Assembly (NCBI GenBank): GCA_002365865.1
Contig: DFAQ01000054.1
Span: forward strand, 1 to 25,330
Direction: 5' to 3'
Source of the DNA: Pelotomaculum sp. UBA3102
GTDB lineage: Bacteria > Bacillota > Desulfotomaculia > Desulfotomaculales > Pelotomaculaceae
Length of the DNA stretch: 25,330 nt
Position numbers and translations under genes: made by a program. Shown here piece by piece: positions 1 to 9,044 of the stretch. Numbering within the stretch: the stretch's first letter is position 1; the number at the start of each line of letters is the position of its first letter. Under the pieces are notes generated by a model. That model did no database searches, was not told where the DNA came from, and saw nothing but the letters and a program-made list of their open reading frames with translations.

Positions 1-1191
1 ATTAAAAAAGCGCCGGTGGAAAACTTCATTACCAAGTTTGCCCGCTATTATACCCCGGTAGTTGTTTTAACCGCTGCCGTCCTGGCCGTCGTTCCTTCTC
101 TGGTCATTCCTGGCGCCATTTTTACTGATTGGCTGTACCGGGCCTTGATCTTCCTGGTTATTTCCTGTCCCTGTGCCCTGGTGGTCTCAATCCCCCTGGG
201 GTTCTTCAGCGGCATCGGCAGAGCGTCAAGAAGCGGTATCCTGGTCAAAGGGAGCAACTACCTGGAAGCATTGAATAATGTGGATTCCGTAGTTTTAGAT
301 AAAACCGGTACCCTGACCAGGGGTGTTTTTAAAGTAACCTCCGTGGTTCCCACCCGGGATTTTACCCAAAAAATGTTGCTGGAAGCAGCTGTTCTGGCGG
401 AAGCGTACTCCACCCATCCCATTGCCCGGTCCATTCTGAAATCATACGGTCAAGAGGTTTCCAGGGAACGCATTGATTCTTACGAGGAGATCCCCGGATA
501 CGGCATCAAGGTTGTCGCCGAAGGCAAGACCATCCTGGCCGGAAACAGAAATCTGATAAATAAGGCCGGCATAATCATCGAAACCCGGGAACTTCCCGGA
601 ACAGCGGTGCATGTGGCCATTGACGGCCAATACGCCGGATATCTCCTCATCTCCGATGAGATCAAGGAAGACAGTGCCCGGGCTTTAAAAGAACTAAAAG
701 ATACCGGCGTAAGGAAACTGGTCATGCTGACCGGGGATAGTAAAATTGTCGCCGCCCATGTAGCCGGTAAATTAAAGCTGGATGAGTATCATGCGGAACT
801 GCTTCCCCATGAAAAAATTGCGCGAGTCGAAAAGATTTACAAAACTAAAGCAAAAGGCAGCTTAGTTTTTGTAGGCGACGGGGTAAACGATGCCCCGGTA
901 CTGGCCCGGGCCGATGTGGGAGTGGCCATGGGAGGACTGAGTTCCGACGCTGCCATTGAAGCAGCCGACATAGTAATTATGACTGACGAACCTTCCAAGT
1001 TGGTTACGGCGATTAAGATTGCTAAAAAAACAAGGGGCATTGTCCAGCAAAACATCATATTAGCCCTGTTGATGAAAGGGCTAGTGCTGACCGCGGGTGC
1101 CGCCGGTATCGCCACCTTATGGGAGGCGGTCTTTGCCGATGTCGGAGTGGCGGTTATTGCTATAATGAATACCATGCGTGTTCAGGTATAA
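1..1191 (+). CDS. Zn/Cd/Pb-type P1B heavy-metal-translocating ATPase, 3' part
   Basis: The gene is open at the left window edge: codons before the GTG at 16 stay in frame and read like the usual KAPVENFITKFARYYTP segment, so the true start and any N-terminal metal-binding domain lie outside. Seen in the protein: the transmembrane CPC metal site (SCPCALV), the phosphorylation motif DKTGTLT (Asp at nt 298-300), the P1B-type HP motif (THPIARS), and the hinge GDGVNDAPV. The last helix has an Asp (nt 1138-1140) followed by an Asn and Met, as in the Zn2+/Cd2+/Pb2+ branch (ZntA/CadA) rather than the copper branch. The family exports divalent soft metals across the cytoplasmic membrane at the cost of ATP. 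No terminator hairpin follows; 124 bases separate it from yedF. Family certain; exact metal inferred. Confidence 0.93.
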   Translation: MKKAPVENFITKFARYYTPVVVLTAAVLAVVPSLVIPGAIFTDWLYRALIFLVISCPCALVVSIPLGFFSGIGRASRSGILVKGSNYLEALNNVDSVVLDKTGTLTRGVFKVTSVVPTRDFTQKMLLEAAVLAEAYSTHPIARSILKSYGQEVSRERIDSYEEIPGYGIKVVAEGKTILAGNRNLINKAGIIIETRELPGTAVHVAIDGQYAGYLLISDEIKEDSARALKELKDTGVRKLVMLTGDSKIVAAHVAGKLKLDEYHAELLPHEKIARVEKIYKTKAKGSLVFVGDGVNDAPVLARADVGVAMGGLSSDAAIEAADIVIMTDEPSKLVTAIKIAKKTRGIVQQNIILALLMKGLVLTAGAAGIATLWEAVFADVGVAVIAIMNTMRVQV

Positions 1192-1315
1192 TTATATTTT
1201 TTTATTTTAGCGGCTGTGAACATAAAAAGATTAAATAAGATTTATGAAGGTAATTAATGCTTTCATTGTTAATAATAAAATAGTAGTAAAACATATCAAT
1301 GAAAGGAAGAATTTT

Positions 1316-1906
1316 ATGAGCGGTAAAGTAATCGACTGCCGCGGTATGGCCTGCCCGCAGCCGGTTGTCGAAACTAAAAAAGCCCTTGATGCAGGCCCGG
1401 AAAAAGCCGTGATAACTATAGTCGACAATGAAACGGCCCGGGAAAATGTTTCCCGCTTGGCAAAAACCGCCGGTTATCAGGTTGAGGTTGAGGAAAAAGA
1501 AGGGTTCTTTTACCTCCACATAACCCCGGCGGGGGAAGTGCCGGTCGGTAAAAACGACGAAAACAAATCAGAATCCGGGGTGGTATATTTCATTACTGCC
1601 AATTCCATCGGTCAGGGTTCGCCGGATCTGGGTGAAGTGCTCATGAAAAGCCTCATGACCACTCTTGCCGAGCAACTTCCTAAAGCATTGCTCTTTATGA
1701 ATACCGGCGTTTTTCTGGTCGTGAACGGTTCTCCGGTTTTGGACCAATTACGTAAAATGTCCCGGTCCGGAACGGAAATCCTGGTTTGCGGAACCTGTTT
1801 AAATTACTACAAGCTCAAAGATAAATTGACAGTAGGGGTTGTTTCGAACATGTACGAAATCAACAACCACCTCTCAGGTCCGGACAAAGTAATAACCGTG
1901 GGCTAG
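1316..1906 (+). CDS. yedF: YedF-type protein: TusA-like plus DsrE-like domains (selenium/sulfur metabolism)
   Basis: This 196-aa protein has an N-terminal TusA/SirA-like domain (residues 1-75) with the motif CRGMACPQPV; the Cys of CPxP (C13) is the persulfide-carrying position in TusA. After a short linker comes a DsrE/DsrF-like domain (about 88-195) containing a CGTC pair. This fusion is the family called selenium metabolism protein YedF, whose biochemical role is not settled; transfer of activated sulfur or selenium is an inference from the TusA domain. The frame extends up to an ATG at 1244, but the ATG at 1316 has a ribosome site (GAAAGGAAG, about 1300) and begins exactly at the family's usual N-terminus, so I chose it. 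It is convergent with hyuB, 10 bases away, and may relate to the molybdenum hydroxylase further on, since some of those enzymes are selenium-dependent; no direct link is visible. Confidence 0.88.
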   Translation: MSGKVIDCRGMACPQPVVETKKALDAGPEKAVITIVDNETARENVSRLAKTAGYQVEVEEKEGFFYLHITPAGEVPVGKNDENKSESGVVYFITANSIGQGSPDLGEVLMKSLMTTLAEQLPKALLFMNTGVFLVVNGSPVLDQLRKMSRSGTEILVCGTCLNYYKLKDKLTVGVVSNMYEINNHLSGPDKVITVG

Positions 1907-1916
1907 TAAAAGCACT

Positions 1917-3671
1917 TTAAAGCGGCCTTTCTTTTTTTTGACGGCACTGCATTCTGAGCTTGCGGGTGGCGGTATAATCCACCTCCGCATTGCCGGACGG
2001 TTTAATAACCACCCCGTATTCTTCAGCGGCTTTTTCAACGGAAACCAGCCCGTCCAATACGTCTTCCCGCACCACCCCGGGTTCCCTTTCCAGGGGCCCG
2101 CCAAAACCGCCTCCTCCCGCCGTTTCCAGAACCACCGAGCAAGAACGCGGGACGGTGCGGGTTGTTTTCCCCGGAAGCAACTCTGTTTCCGTACCTTTTT
2201 TTAAAAAACAGCGGGAGCACTTTCCGGCACCACCGCCGGCGAGGCCCCAGGGATTAAGCTCATTTCTTTCAGTACTGACAGAAACAGTGGCGCCTTCTTC
2301 AAGGACCGTAACCTCCCTGACCATGCCGAGACCGCCCCGGAACTTACCGGGACCGCCCGAATCGGGGAGCAACCCGTAACGCCGCACCAGCAGCGGGTAA
2401 GACATTTCAATTACTTCCACCGGCGTATTGCGGGTATTGGTCATATTAACGTGGACTCCGTCCATACCGTCCTGGCCGTCCTTGGCACCTTGCCCGCCAC
2501 CGTAAGTTTCCACGTATGAATAGTAGGCGCCGGTGCCAGGATTTATACCGCCGATGGTGAAGTTGCTCATACTGCCCGTACCCGCGGCGGTTACCCGGTG
2601 CGGTACGGCCTGTGCTAAAGCGCCCAGGAGCACATCGGTAATCCTTTGGGCGGTGTTTATGTTGGCATGGGCTACCGGTGCCGGGTAGGAGGGATTGACC
2701 AGGGTTCCCTCCGGGACGATTACTTTTACCGGTCTGATGATCCCCTCGTTTGAAGGAAGTTCCGGGTCGGTCACGGCCTTGAGGGCGTAATAGACACAGG
2801 CCATGGTCACGCCCCGGGTGGCATTGACCGGCCCTGCAGCCTGGTGGCTGGTACCCGTGAAGTCCACAAATATTTCATCTTTACCGGTAATAACGGTTGC
2901 TTTTATTTTTAGCCGGTTTTGAGTTATCCCGTCACCTTCTAGAAAATCGTCAAAAGAATAGCTTCCGGGGGGAAACCCGGCCAATAACGAGCGCATCCTT
3001 CGTTCGGAATAATCCATAACCTCCTCCAGGTATTCTAAAAGCAGGCTCGTACCGTACTTGCCGGCCAGCTCCAGGATTCTTTTTTCTCCGGTTTTGTTTG
3101 CCGCCAACTGGGCGTAAATATCACCGTAGAACTCCTTGCCGGTCCGTACATTATGGGCCAAAACTTTTAACATTTCATGATTTAATCTGCCGCCTTCCTT
3201 TACCTTAACCGGCGGAATTCTAATTCCCTCCTGGAAGATTTCCCTGGCGGAGGTAGACATACTGCCCGGAACCATGCCGCCCACATCCACGTGGTGAGCC
3301 AAGTTGGCAACCAACGCAACCGGCCGGTCTTTAAAATATACCGGACTGATGAGGCATATGTCCGGCAGGTGGGAACCGCTGATATACGGGTCGTTAATGA
3401 TTATTGCGTCCCCTTCGCCCATCCGGCTCAGGGGATATTCCTTAAGTACCGCCTTGACAACGGCGGGCATCAGGCCGAGATGCAATGGAATATGTTCGGC
3501 CTGGGCGACAAGTTGTCCGTTTATCGTGTAAACAGCGGTGGAACAATCCCGGCGGTCCTTGATATTCGGCGACAGGGCCGTCCGGACGAGCGAAGCGCCC
3601 ATTTCTTCGGCAACGGACTGCAGGGCGTTTCTTAAAACCTCCAGGGTCACGGGGTCCGGATTACGGGTCAT
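1917..3671 (-). CDS. hyuB: Hydantoinase B / oxoprolinase family, beta subunit
   Basis: This 584-aa protein is a full-length HyuB-family member. Hallmarks are the N-terminal segment VTLEVLRNALQSVAEEMG, the LVRTALSPNIKDRRDCS stretch, INDPYISGSHLPDI and a glycine-rich C-terminal part. With HyuA it forms an ATP-dependent amidohydrolase of the hydantoinase / 5-oxoprolinase / caprolactamase group; some relatives carboxylate ketones (acetone or acetophenone carboxylases). The substrate cannot be read from sequence. Its ATG overlaps the TAA of hyuA by one base (TAATG on the minus strand), implying translational coupling and a 1:1 complex. No transporter or second hydrolase accompanies the pair in the window. 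Confidence 0.93.
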   Translation of the reverse strand: MTRNPDPVTLEVLRNALQSVAEEMGASLVRTALSPNIKDRRDCSTAVYTINGQLVAQAEHIPLHLGLMPAVVKAVLKEYPLSRMGEGDAIIINDPYISGSHLPDICLISPVYFKDRPVALVANLAHHVDVGGMVPGSMSTSAREIFQEGIRIPPVKVKEGGRLNHEMLKVLAHNVRTGKEFYGDIYAQLAANKTGEKRILELAGKYGTSLLLEYLEEVMDYSERRMRSLLAGFPPGSYSFDDFLEGDGITQNRLKIKATVITGKDEIFVDFTGTSHQAAGPVNATRGVTMACVYYALKAVTDPELPSNEGIIRPVKVIVPEGTLVNPSYPAPVAHANINTAQRITDVLLGALAQAVPHRVTAAGTGSMSNFTIGGINPGTGAYYSYVETYGGGQGAKDGQDGMDGVHVNMTNTRNTPVEVIEMSYPLLVRRYGLLPDSGGPGKFRGGLGMVREVTVLEEGATVSVSTERNELNPWGLAGGGAGKCSRCFLKKGTETELLPGKTTRTVPRSCSVVLETAGGGGFGGPLEREPGVVREDVLDGLVSVEKAAEEYGVVIKPSGNAEVDYTATRKLRMQCRQKKERPL

Positions 3672-5722
3672 TACCTCACCTCTGTTTTGATGATTAAATT
3701 ACCTTCCCGGTCGCATTCAACGCTCATACCGCCAAAGATTAATACGGTTGCGTCTTCCTGCTCCACAACTGCCGGTCCCCGCAAGGCAAATCCGGGAGCC
3801 AAGTCTTCCCGGCGATAAACCGGTGTGTTCACATATTGTGAAAAATATACTTTTCTGAAACATGAGGGCTCCGGCATGACAGAACCCTCATGTACCGGGG
3901 GGTTGAAGGTTTTGGTTAATTTCCCCACGGCTGCGAGGCGCAGGTTTACCAGCTCGATTTTTGAATCTTCCCGCCCCCAACCGTATTGCTGCTTGTGGAC
4001 CAAATGGAAAGATGCTCTCACCCGGTCCAGGTCGGGTCTTGCCAGGGTACCGCCCGGCACGGGCAGGGTGATTTCACAGGATTGCCCGGCATAGCGCAGG
4101 TCTGCCGACCTGTTGAGGATTATTTGGGAGTCATTGAACCCGTCATGCAGTAGATTTTCTTTTCCTTCCCGCTCCATGACACCGTAATACCGCTCCAAAA
4201 TTGCCGGCGTCACGTCTTCCAGGCAATCAATATAAGTCCGGCTGAAATCAAGGCGCACATCCGCCTGCAACATCCCCAGCGCCGAGGTCACACCGGGAAA
4301 CCGGGGTATGATAACCTGCGGCATGCCTAACTCCCTTGCCAGCGCGGCTCCGTGAAGGGGGCCCGCTCCGCCGAAAGCCATCAAGGTATATTCCCTGAGG
4401 TCGTGCCCGCGCTGTATCGACGCCACCCTTACGGCACGGGCCATATTGGCGTTGACAACGGTAAGGATCCCTTTTGCCGCCGCCCCGGGCTCAATCCCCA
4501 AAGGCTTCGCGATTTTTTCCGCAATTGCAGACCCGGCAAGTTCCAGGTCAAGATTTTTTTTATCTCCCAGGGGGGTAAAACGGTTAATCCGGCCCAAGAG
4601 CAGGTTGGCATCGGTCACAGTGGGTTCGGTACCACCCAGACCGTAGCAGGCCGGCCCCGGAGATGCTCCCGCACTGCTCGGGCCAACCCGGAGCGCGCCT
4701 CCCGAGTCCAACCAGGCAATACTGCCCCCGCCGGCGCCGATTGTGTGGATGTCAATCATGGGCAAACGCAGCGGGTACCCGCCGATTTCACCCTCTGACG
4801 TATAGCCCGGCGCGCCCTTTCTGATTAAGCAAATATCCGTACTGGTGCCCCCCATATCAAGGGTAATGACATTTCCGGATGCCGCCTCCCGGCTGATACC
4901 GGCTCCCGCCAGCACCCCGCCGGCGGGACCGGAAAAAACGGTACGTGCGCTCTCTGTCCGGGCCCTGGCAGCAGTGAGCACCCCTCCGCCCGAGTGCATA
5001 ACTAAAAGGTTCCCGTTAATACCGGATTCTTTCAAGCCCGTTTCCAGGCTTTCCAGGTAAAAATCTATTTTAGGACGCACCAGGGCATTGATGGCTGTCG
5101 TGCAGGTACGTTCATATTCGCGAAACTCCGGCATTATTTCCGAACTCAAGGTAACCAGTGCCCCGGGGTGCTTTATTTTAAAAATTTCCTTTATCCTTAC
5201 TTCGTGGCGGGGGTTTTTATACGCGTGAAGAAGACTTACCGCTACTGAAAAAATGCCTTTCCGGCGCAGCAAAGCGGCGGTTTCTGCGACCTGGGTCTCG
5301 TCCAGCGGAGTCATTATCTCCCCGTTATAAAGCATACGCTCCTTTACCTCGTAGGTATGCCGCCGCGGGATAAGCGGCGGTGGTTTTAGGGCCCGGAAGT
5401 CGTAAAGGTGAGGGCGGTTCTGCCTTCCGATAGACAAAATATCACGAAAGCCCTCGGTAGTAAGCAGGGCGGTAATGGCGGCCCTTTGCTCCAGCAGGGC
5501 GTTTGTGGCAACGGTAGTACCGTGCAGGACCAGGTTGATCATACCCGGTTCCACTCCGCAATCCCTTATTACCTTTTTGATCCCGTTTAGAACGGCAAAG
5601 GCCGGGTTATTCGGGGTGGATGACACCTTGGCCACCGTGATTCCTCCGGTTTCCTCATTTAATAAACATATATCGGTAAAAGTCCCCCCTGTATCAACGG
5701 ATATTCTTATTTTACCGGTCAA
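3671..5722 (-). CDS. hyuA: Hydantoinase A / oxoprolinase family, alpha subunit
   Basis: This 683-aa protein carries the HyuA signatures: an N-terminal acetate/sugar kinase-like phosphate motif (VDTGGTFTDICLL, residues about 8-20), GTTVATNALLEQ, a second phosphate motif (LDMGGTSTDICLI, about 290), and GAGGGS and GPSSAGASPGPACYG. Family knowledge: HyuA binds and cleaves ATP to activate the amide bond of a cyclic imide, lactam or related substrate and works with HyuB in the cytoplasm. The start is a TTG (5720-5722) preceded on the minus strand by AAGGAAGG about nine bases away; no better start exists nearby and the family N-terminus follows at once. It is divergent from the histidine kinase gene across 161 bases, so both may be controlled from that gap. 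Confidence 0.94.
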   Translation of the reverse strand: MTGKIRISVDTGGTFTDICLLNEETGGITVAKVSSTPNNPAFAVLNGIKKVIRDCGVEPGMINLVLHGTTVATNALLEQRAAITALLTTEGFRDILSIGRQNRPHLYDFRALKPPPLIPRRHTYEVKERMLYNGEIMTPLDETQVAETAALLRRKGIFSVAVSLLHAYKNPRHEVRIKEIFKIKHPGALVTLSSEIMPEFREYERTCTTAINALVRPKIDFYLESLETGLKESGINGNLLVMHSGGGVLTAARARTESARTVFSGPAGGVLAGAGISREAASGNVITLDMGGTSTDICLIRKGAPGYTSEGEIGGYPLRLPMIDIHTIGAGGGSIAWLDSGGALRVGPSSAGASPGPACYGLGGTEPTVTDANLLLGRINRFTPLGDKKNLDLELAGSAIAEKIAKPLGIEPGAAAKGILTVVNANMARAVRVASIQRGHDLREYTLMAFGGAGPLHGAALARELGMPQVIIPRFPGVTSALGMLQADVRLDFSRTYIDCLEDVTPAILERYYGVMEREGKENLLHDGFNDSQIILNRSADLRYAGQSCEITLPVPGGTLARPDLDRVRASFHLVHKQQYGWGREDSKIELVNLRLAAVGKLTKTFNPPVHEGSVMPEPSCFRKVYFSQYVNTPVYRREDLAPGFALRGPAVVEQEDATVLIFGGMSVECDREGNLIIKTEVR

Positions 5723-5883
5723 AAAAAGCTACCTTCCTTTCGTTACGAGCCGGCTGTCATCTGCTTTAAATTTCGCCGGTTACCGTAAATATCCTTTGCA
5801 ATAATTCAGATTTTATTGAAAACAACAAGGAGAACCGGCCCCTGATCCAGAATAATATCGACAATGAACTGGAGGGATTTATT
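5723..5883. other. Divergent intergenic region between hyuA and the histidine kinase
   Basis: These 161 bases hold the ribosome sites of both flanking genes (AAGGAAGG for hyuA, GGAGGG at 5871-5876 for the kinase). I searched by eye for sigma-70 and -24/-12 sigma-54 elements and found no convincing match on either strand. Confidence 0.5.
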
Positions 5884-7197
5884 ATGGTTTCAAACAGCAG
5901 TTCAGCTTTATTTCCTGAAAAAATAGCGGGTAACAACGAAGTAGGGAAAATAATTAAAGAATTAACCCGGCAAAACGACCGCCTGGCAATCATTCAACAA
6001 ATAGCAAAAAGTATTAACGTTGCAATGTCTTACGAGGAAATTATCGACCAGGCAGCAAGTCCCCTGCGCAGTGTGCTTTCTTACGACCTTTTAAGTTTTT
6101 GCTTGTTGGAAAACAACCAACTGATAATTAAGTCGGGGGTTCCCAAGGAACAAAAAATCCTGGGGGTGGGCTGGGTGCTGGACGGCTATAGATCGGCTCC
6201 TTGGAAGGCCATCGCGGAAAAACGATGTTTTTTAAGGCAGGACATCTGGAATGATCTCGATAAATATCAGGAGGATGACGACCTGCGCCGGGTAGGCATA
6301 AAATCGGCCGTCATGGCGCCGCTCCTGGTTAAAAATGAGGTAATAGGCACGTTGAACTTCGGCAGCAAAAATACGTTTGCCTACTCGGAAAACGATTTTA
6401 TTTTTGTCCAGCAGCTGGCCGACCAGCTTGCCGTCTGTATTAACAATTCGCGCCTTTTCGGTGAAGTCTCAAAAATCAAAAGAGAATGGGAAGAAACCTT
6501 CAAGGCGGTCCCCGATAATCTTTTCTTAATCGATCATTCACACAACGTGCTGCGCTGGAACAAGCAAAATAACATCTGTTTGAATAAAACCCTTGAAGCA
6601 ATCAAATGTTACCAGCTTTTTGACTGCTGCGGGGGTGATTTAAAACTTTGCCCCGTAACTAAAGTACTTCAAAACGGTTTACCTGATGCCTGCGAAGTAA
6701 CTAATTCCAACACCATGTCGATATATAACGTGTCAGCGTCTCCCGTTTATAATGAAGAAAAAAAAATGTACTTCATTGTGATTCATGCCAGGGATGTGAC
6801 GGCAAAGACCAGGATGAAGGAACAGCTGTTCCAGTCGGCCAAACTTTCTGCCATTGGAGAAATGGCTGCCGGAGTAGCCCATGAATTAAACAGCCCCCTG
6901 ACAGCCATAATCGGCAACTCCGGCCTGATCCTTAAAAAAACGTCCCGTGACACTAAATACTACAAACTTTTAGCAGATATTAAAACCTGCGGACAAAGAA
7001 GCAAAAGGATTATCCAAAACCTGCTTACTTTTTCCCGGCAGGACAGTTATACGTTCGAACCCGTGTCCATTAACGATGTTATTGCCGGCAGTCTTTCTCT
7101 GGTTTCATACCAAATCGAAAAGAACAATATTCAAATTTCAACCAAACTCGCGCCCAAACTCCCCTTATTAATGGGTAACAAGCAGCAGTTGGAATAG
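5884..7197 (+). CDS. Cytoplasmic GAF-PAS sensor histidine kinase, N-terminal part ending at in-frame TAG
   Basis: The ATG has a good ribosome site (GGAGGG, 5871-5876). The 437-aa product has a GAF domain (about residues 30-190), a PAS domain (about 197-300) with a Cys cluster (C242, C248, C249, C256), and a HisKA dimerisation domain with the H box VAHELNSPL (phospho-acceptor H333). No membrane segment is seen, so it senses an internal signal. The frame stops at TAG (7195-7197) inside the N box: the residues before it are GNKQQLE and those after it VVINFLLNARDAL, where kinases have Q-V. A CAG-to-TAG change explains it exactly. As written, the product lacks the ATPase domain and could not autophosphorylate. 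It may be a real nonsense mutation, an assembly error or a readthrough site. Confidence 0.85.
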   Translation: MVSNSSSALFPEKIAGNNEVGKIIKELTRQNDRLAIIQQIAKSINVAMSYEEIIDQAASPLRSVLSYDLLSFCLLENNQLIIKSGVPKEQKILGVGWVLDGYRSAPWKAIAEKRCFLRQDIWNDLDKYQEDDDLRRVGIKSAVMAPLLVKNEVIGTLNFGSKNTFAYSENDFIFVQQLADQLAVCINNSRLFGEVSKIKREWEETFKAVPDNLFLIDHSHNVLRWNKQNNICLNKTLEAIKCYQLFDCCGGDLKLCPVTKVLQNGLPDACEVTNSNTMSIYNVSASPVYNEEKKMYFIVIHARDVTAKTRMKEQLFQSAKLSAIGEMAAGVAHELNSPLTAIIGNSGLILKKTSRDTKYYKLLADIKTCGQRSKRIIQNLLTFSRQDSYTFEPVSINDVIAGSLSLVSYQIEKNNIQISTKLAPKLPLLMGNKQQLE

Positions 7198-7521
7198 GTG
7201 GTCATCAATTTTTTGCTTAATGCCCGTGACGCCCTGGTTAGTATAGATAATGGAAGCATTGAGGTAAGTACGGATTTGGAAGAAGATCCGGAAAGCGGTG
7301 TTCCCGTCATAGCTGCCAGAGTGGCTGATAACGGTCAAGGAATACCTCAAAACATCATCAAACAGATATTCCACCCTTTCTTCACCACTAAAGAAAAAAC
7401 TTGCGGCACCGGTTTAGGCCTGTCGGTAAGTCTTGGTATCGCCCAGACCCACGGTGGTAAAATAAAAGTATCCAGTGAAGTTGGCAGGGGAAGTACCTTT
7501 ACCTTATTAATTCCGCTTTAG
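7198..7521 (+). CDS. Histidine kinase ATPase domain (HATPase_c), C-terminal part after the TAG
   Basis: This frame continues directly from the preceding kinase frame, in phase, after one amber codon. It encodes the rest of the ATP-binding domain: N box NFLLNARDAL, G1 box DNGQGIPQ, F box region HPFFTTK and G2 box GTGLGLSV, ending at a normal kinase C-terminus with TAA. The first codon, GTG, could in principle restart translation, but there is no convincing ribosome site before it, so separate expression looks unlikely. Read with the part upstream, the whole gene (5884-7521) would encode a normal-length kinase of about 545 aa. All ATPase boxes are intact, which suggests that the amber codon is recent, an error, or read through. 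Confidence 0.85.
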   Translation: MVINFLLNARDALVSIDNGSIEVSTDLEEDPESGVPVIAARVADNGQGIPQNIIKQIFHPFFTTKEKTCGTGLGLSVSLGIAQTHGGKIKVSSEVGRGSTFTLLIPL

Positions 7522-7566
7522 CAATACACAGTCACCAGGTAATACTTCATTAAAGAAGGGGTGTAA

Positions 7567-9030
7567 ATGATCAAAAAACCAGCAATTATTGTTATTGATG
7601 ACGAATTAGAAGTAGGCACTTTCTTTGAGTTTTATTTTAAAGAGGAAAAAGAAATACCGATATCCGTAGCTAATAACGGCAATAGAGCCAGAAAACTGTT
7701 CCAGCAAAAACAATTCGATCTTGCCCTGGTGGATTTAAAGTTGCCGGATACTGACGGTATTTCATTGCTCAAAGAAATTAAAGAAAGCACCCCCGGGTGT
7801 GAAGTAATCATTATGACCGGCTACAGCACCGTGAAATCCGCCGTGGAAGCAATAAAATACGGTGCCCTGGATTATATAGAAAAGCCATTCGATGAACTTG
7901 AAGAATTGGACCAAATAATCGAACAGGCATTGAAACAAATTTATAACAAAAGTTATTGTCTTGACAAAGAAGTAGAAAAGCTGGCGTCTGGTTTTGGTAT
8001 CATCATGGCCAAGGACAGCCCATTGAAAGAATTGCTGCGCTTGGGTAAAAAAGTGGCTACCAGAAAAATATCGGTATTAATCGAAGGTGATACCGGAACA
8101 GGTAAGGAGGTACTGGCCAGATTTATTCACGCCAACAGCGCCCGGGCCGAGTATCCTTTTATAGGAGTCAATTGTGGGGCCTTGACGGAAACCTTGCTGG
8201 AAAGCGAGCTTTTCGGGCACGAAAAAGGGGCGTTTACCGGTGCCCAGGCGGTAAGAAAAGGGATTTTTGAAGTAGCACACAAAGGTACGCTTTTCCTGGA
8301 TGAAATCGGTGAGGCGTCCCCTTCGATTCAAGTCAAGTTGCTGCGTGCTTTAGAAAGCGGCGAGTTCTTCAGAGTCGGCGGCGAGAAACCGGTCAATACC
8401 GACGTCCGGGTGATTGCCGCAACCAACAGAAATTTGCATCAAGCGGTAGCCGACAACTTATTCCGGGAAGACCTTTTTTACCGCCTTAACGTTGTCTCCC
8501 TGTATATCCCGCCTTTATGCGAAAGGCCTATGGATATATTACCCTTAATTAAAAATTTGATTAAACAAAACCTGCCGGAAGAAGAAAAACACTTACCGGT
8601 AGAGTATAATTCCCGGGCGATAAAACTACTTCAGAATTATCATTGGCCCGGTAATATCAGGGAACTCTCCAACGCAGTATCCCGCTCGATAGCCCTCCGG
8701 ACCGGAGATGTTATGGGCCCTGAATGCTTACCCAGGCATATCACCCTGCAAAGCCGGGACGATTTACTGGAGCCGCAGCAGGAACAGGACTTGAAAATCG
8801 ATGAATTGGTACCGTTATATACCAAAAAGCTCCTAAAAAAGTTATTGATTAAAGAAAGCATTGACCTGACTGAACTTTCCGAAGTATTGAAAAGAGCATC
8901 AGGTAAGCTCTTAAAGGAAATAATAGAAAATACTCTTAAAAAAACCAACGGCAACCGGGCCGAAGCAGCAAAGATGCTGAATCTTACTCCCCGGACCATG
9001 CGTTACTTGCAAAACGAAAAGGTCAGGTAA
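7567..9030 (+). CDS. Sigma-54-dependent response regulator (NtrC family)
   Basis: This 487-aa protein has three parts. The receiver domain (about 1-125) has acidic residues near residue 11, phospho-acceptor D56 (LVDLKLPDTDG) and the conserved Lys in EKPFDE. The AAA+ domain (about 143-380) has Walker A GDTGTGK (174-180), the sigma-54 contact loop GAFTGA (221-226) and Walker B LFLDEIGE (D245, E246). The C-terminal Fis-type helix-turn-helix is TNGNRAEAAKMLNLTPRT. A longer than usual linker (about 395-455) precedes it. The ATG follows a ribosome site (AAGAAGGGG) 45 bases after the kinase, so the two are a pair. The only clear sigma-54 promoter in the window begins 180 bases beyond its stop, making the Nfn-hydroxylase operon its most likely target. 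Confidence 0.96.
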   Translation: MIKKPAIIVIDDELEVGTFFEFYFKEEKEIPISVANNGNRARKLFQQKQFDLALVDLKLPDTDGISLLKEIKESTPGCEVIIMTGYSTVKSAVEAIKYGALDYIEKPFDELEELDQIIEQALKQIYNKSYCLDKEVEKLASGFGIIMAKDSPLKELLRLGKKVATRKISVLIEGDTGTGKEVLARFIHANSARAEYPFIGVNCGALTETLLESELFGHEKGAFTGAQAVRKGIFEVAHKGTLFLDEIGEASPSIQVKLLRALESGEFFRVGGEKPVNTDVRVIAATNRNLHQAVADNLFREDLFYRLNVVSLYIPPLCERPMDILPLIKNLIKQNLPEEEKHLPVEYNSRAIKLLQNYHWPGNIRELSNAVSRSIALRTGDVMGPECLPRHITLQSRDDLLEPQQEQDLKIDELVPLYTKKLLKKLLIKESIDLTELSEVLKRASGKLLKEIIENTLKKTNGNRAEAAKMLNLTPRTMRYLQNEKVR

Positions 9031-9044
9031 ATATTTTGTTTTTC

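Noticed and set aside
1244..1315. Upstream extension of yedF to the ATG at 1244
   Set aside because: The added residues do not resemble the family and lack a ribosome site; the ATG at 1316 has one and fits the TusA N-terminus.
1906..1925. Terminator between yedF and hyuB
   Set aside because: There is a T-rich run but no stem of useful length.
4352..4798. A 148-aa plus-strand frame inside hyuA
   Set aside because: Antisense to conserved HyuA motifs (LDMGGTSTD, GPSSAGASPG regions); no start signals.
7198..7521. Independent gene for a stand-alone ATPase domain
   Set aside because: No ribosome site before the GTG and perfect phase with the upstream kinase; better read as one interrupted gene.
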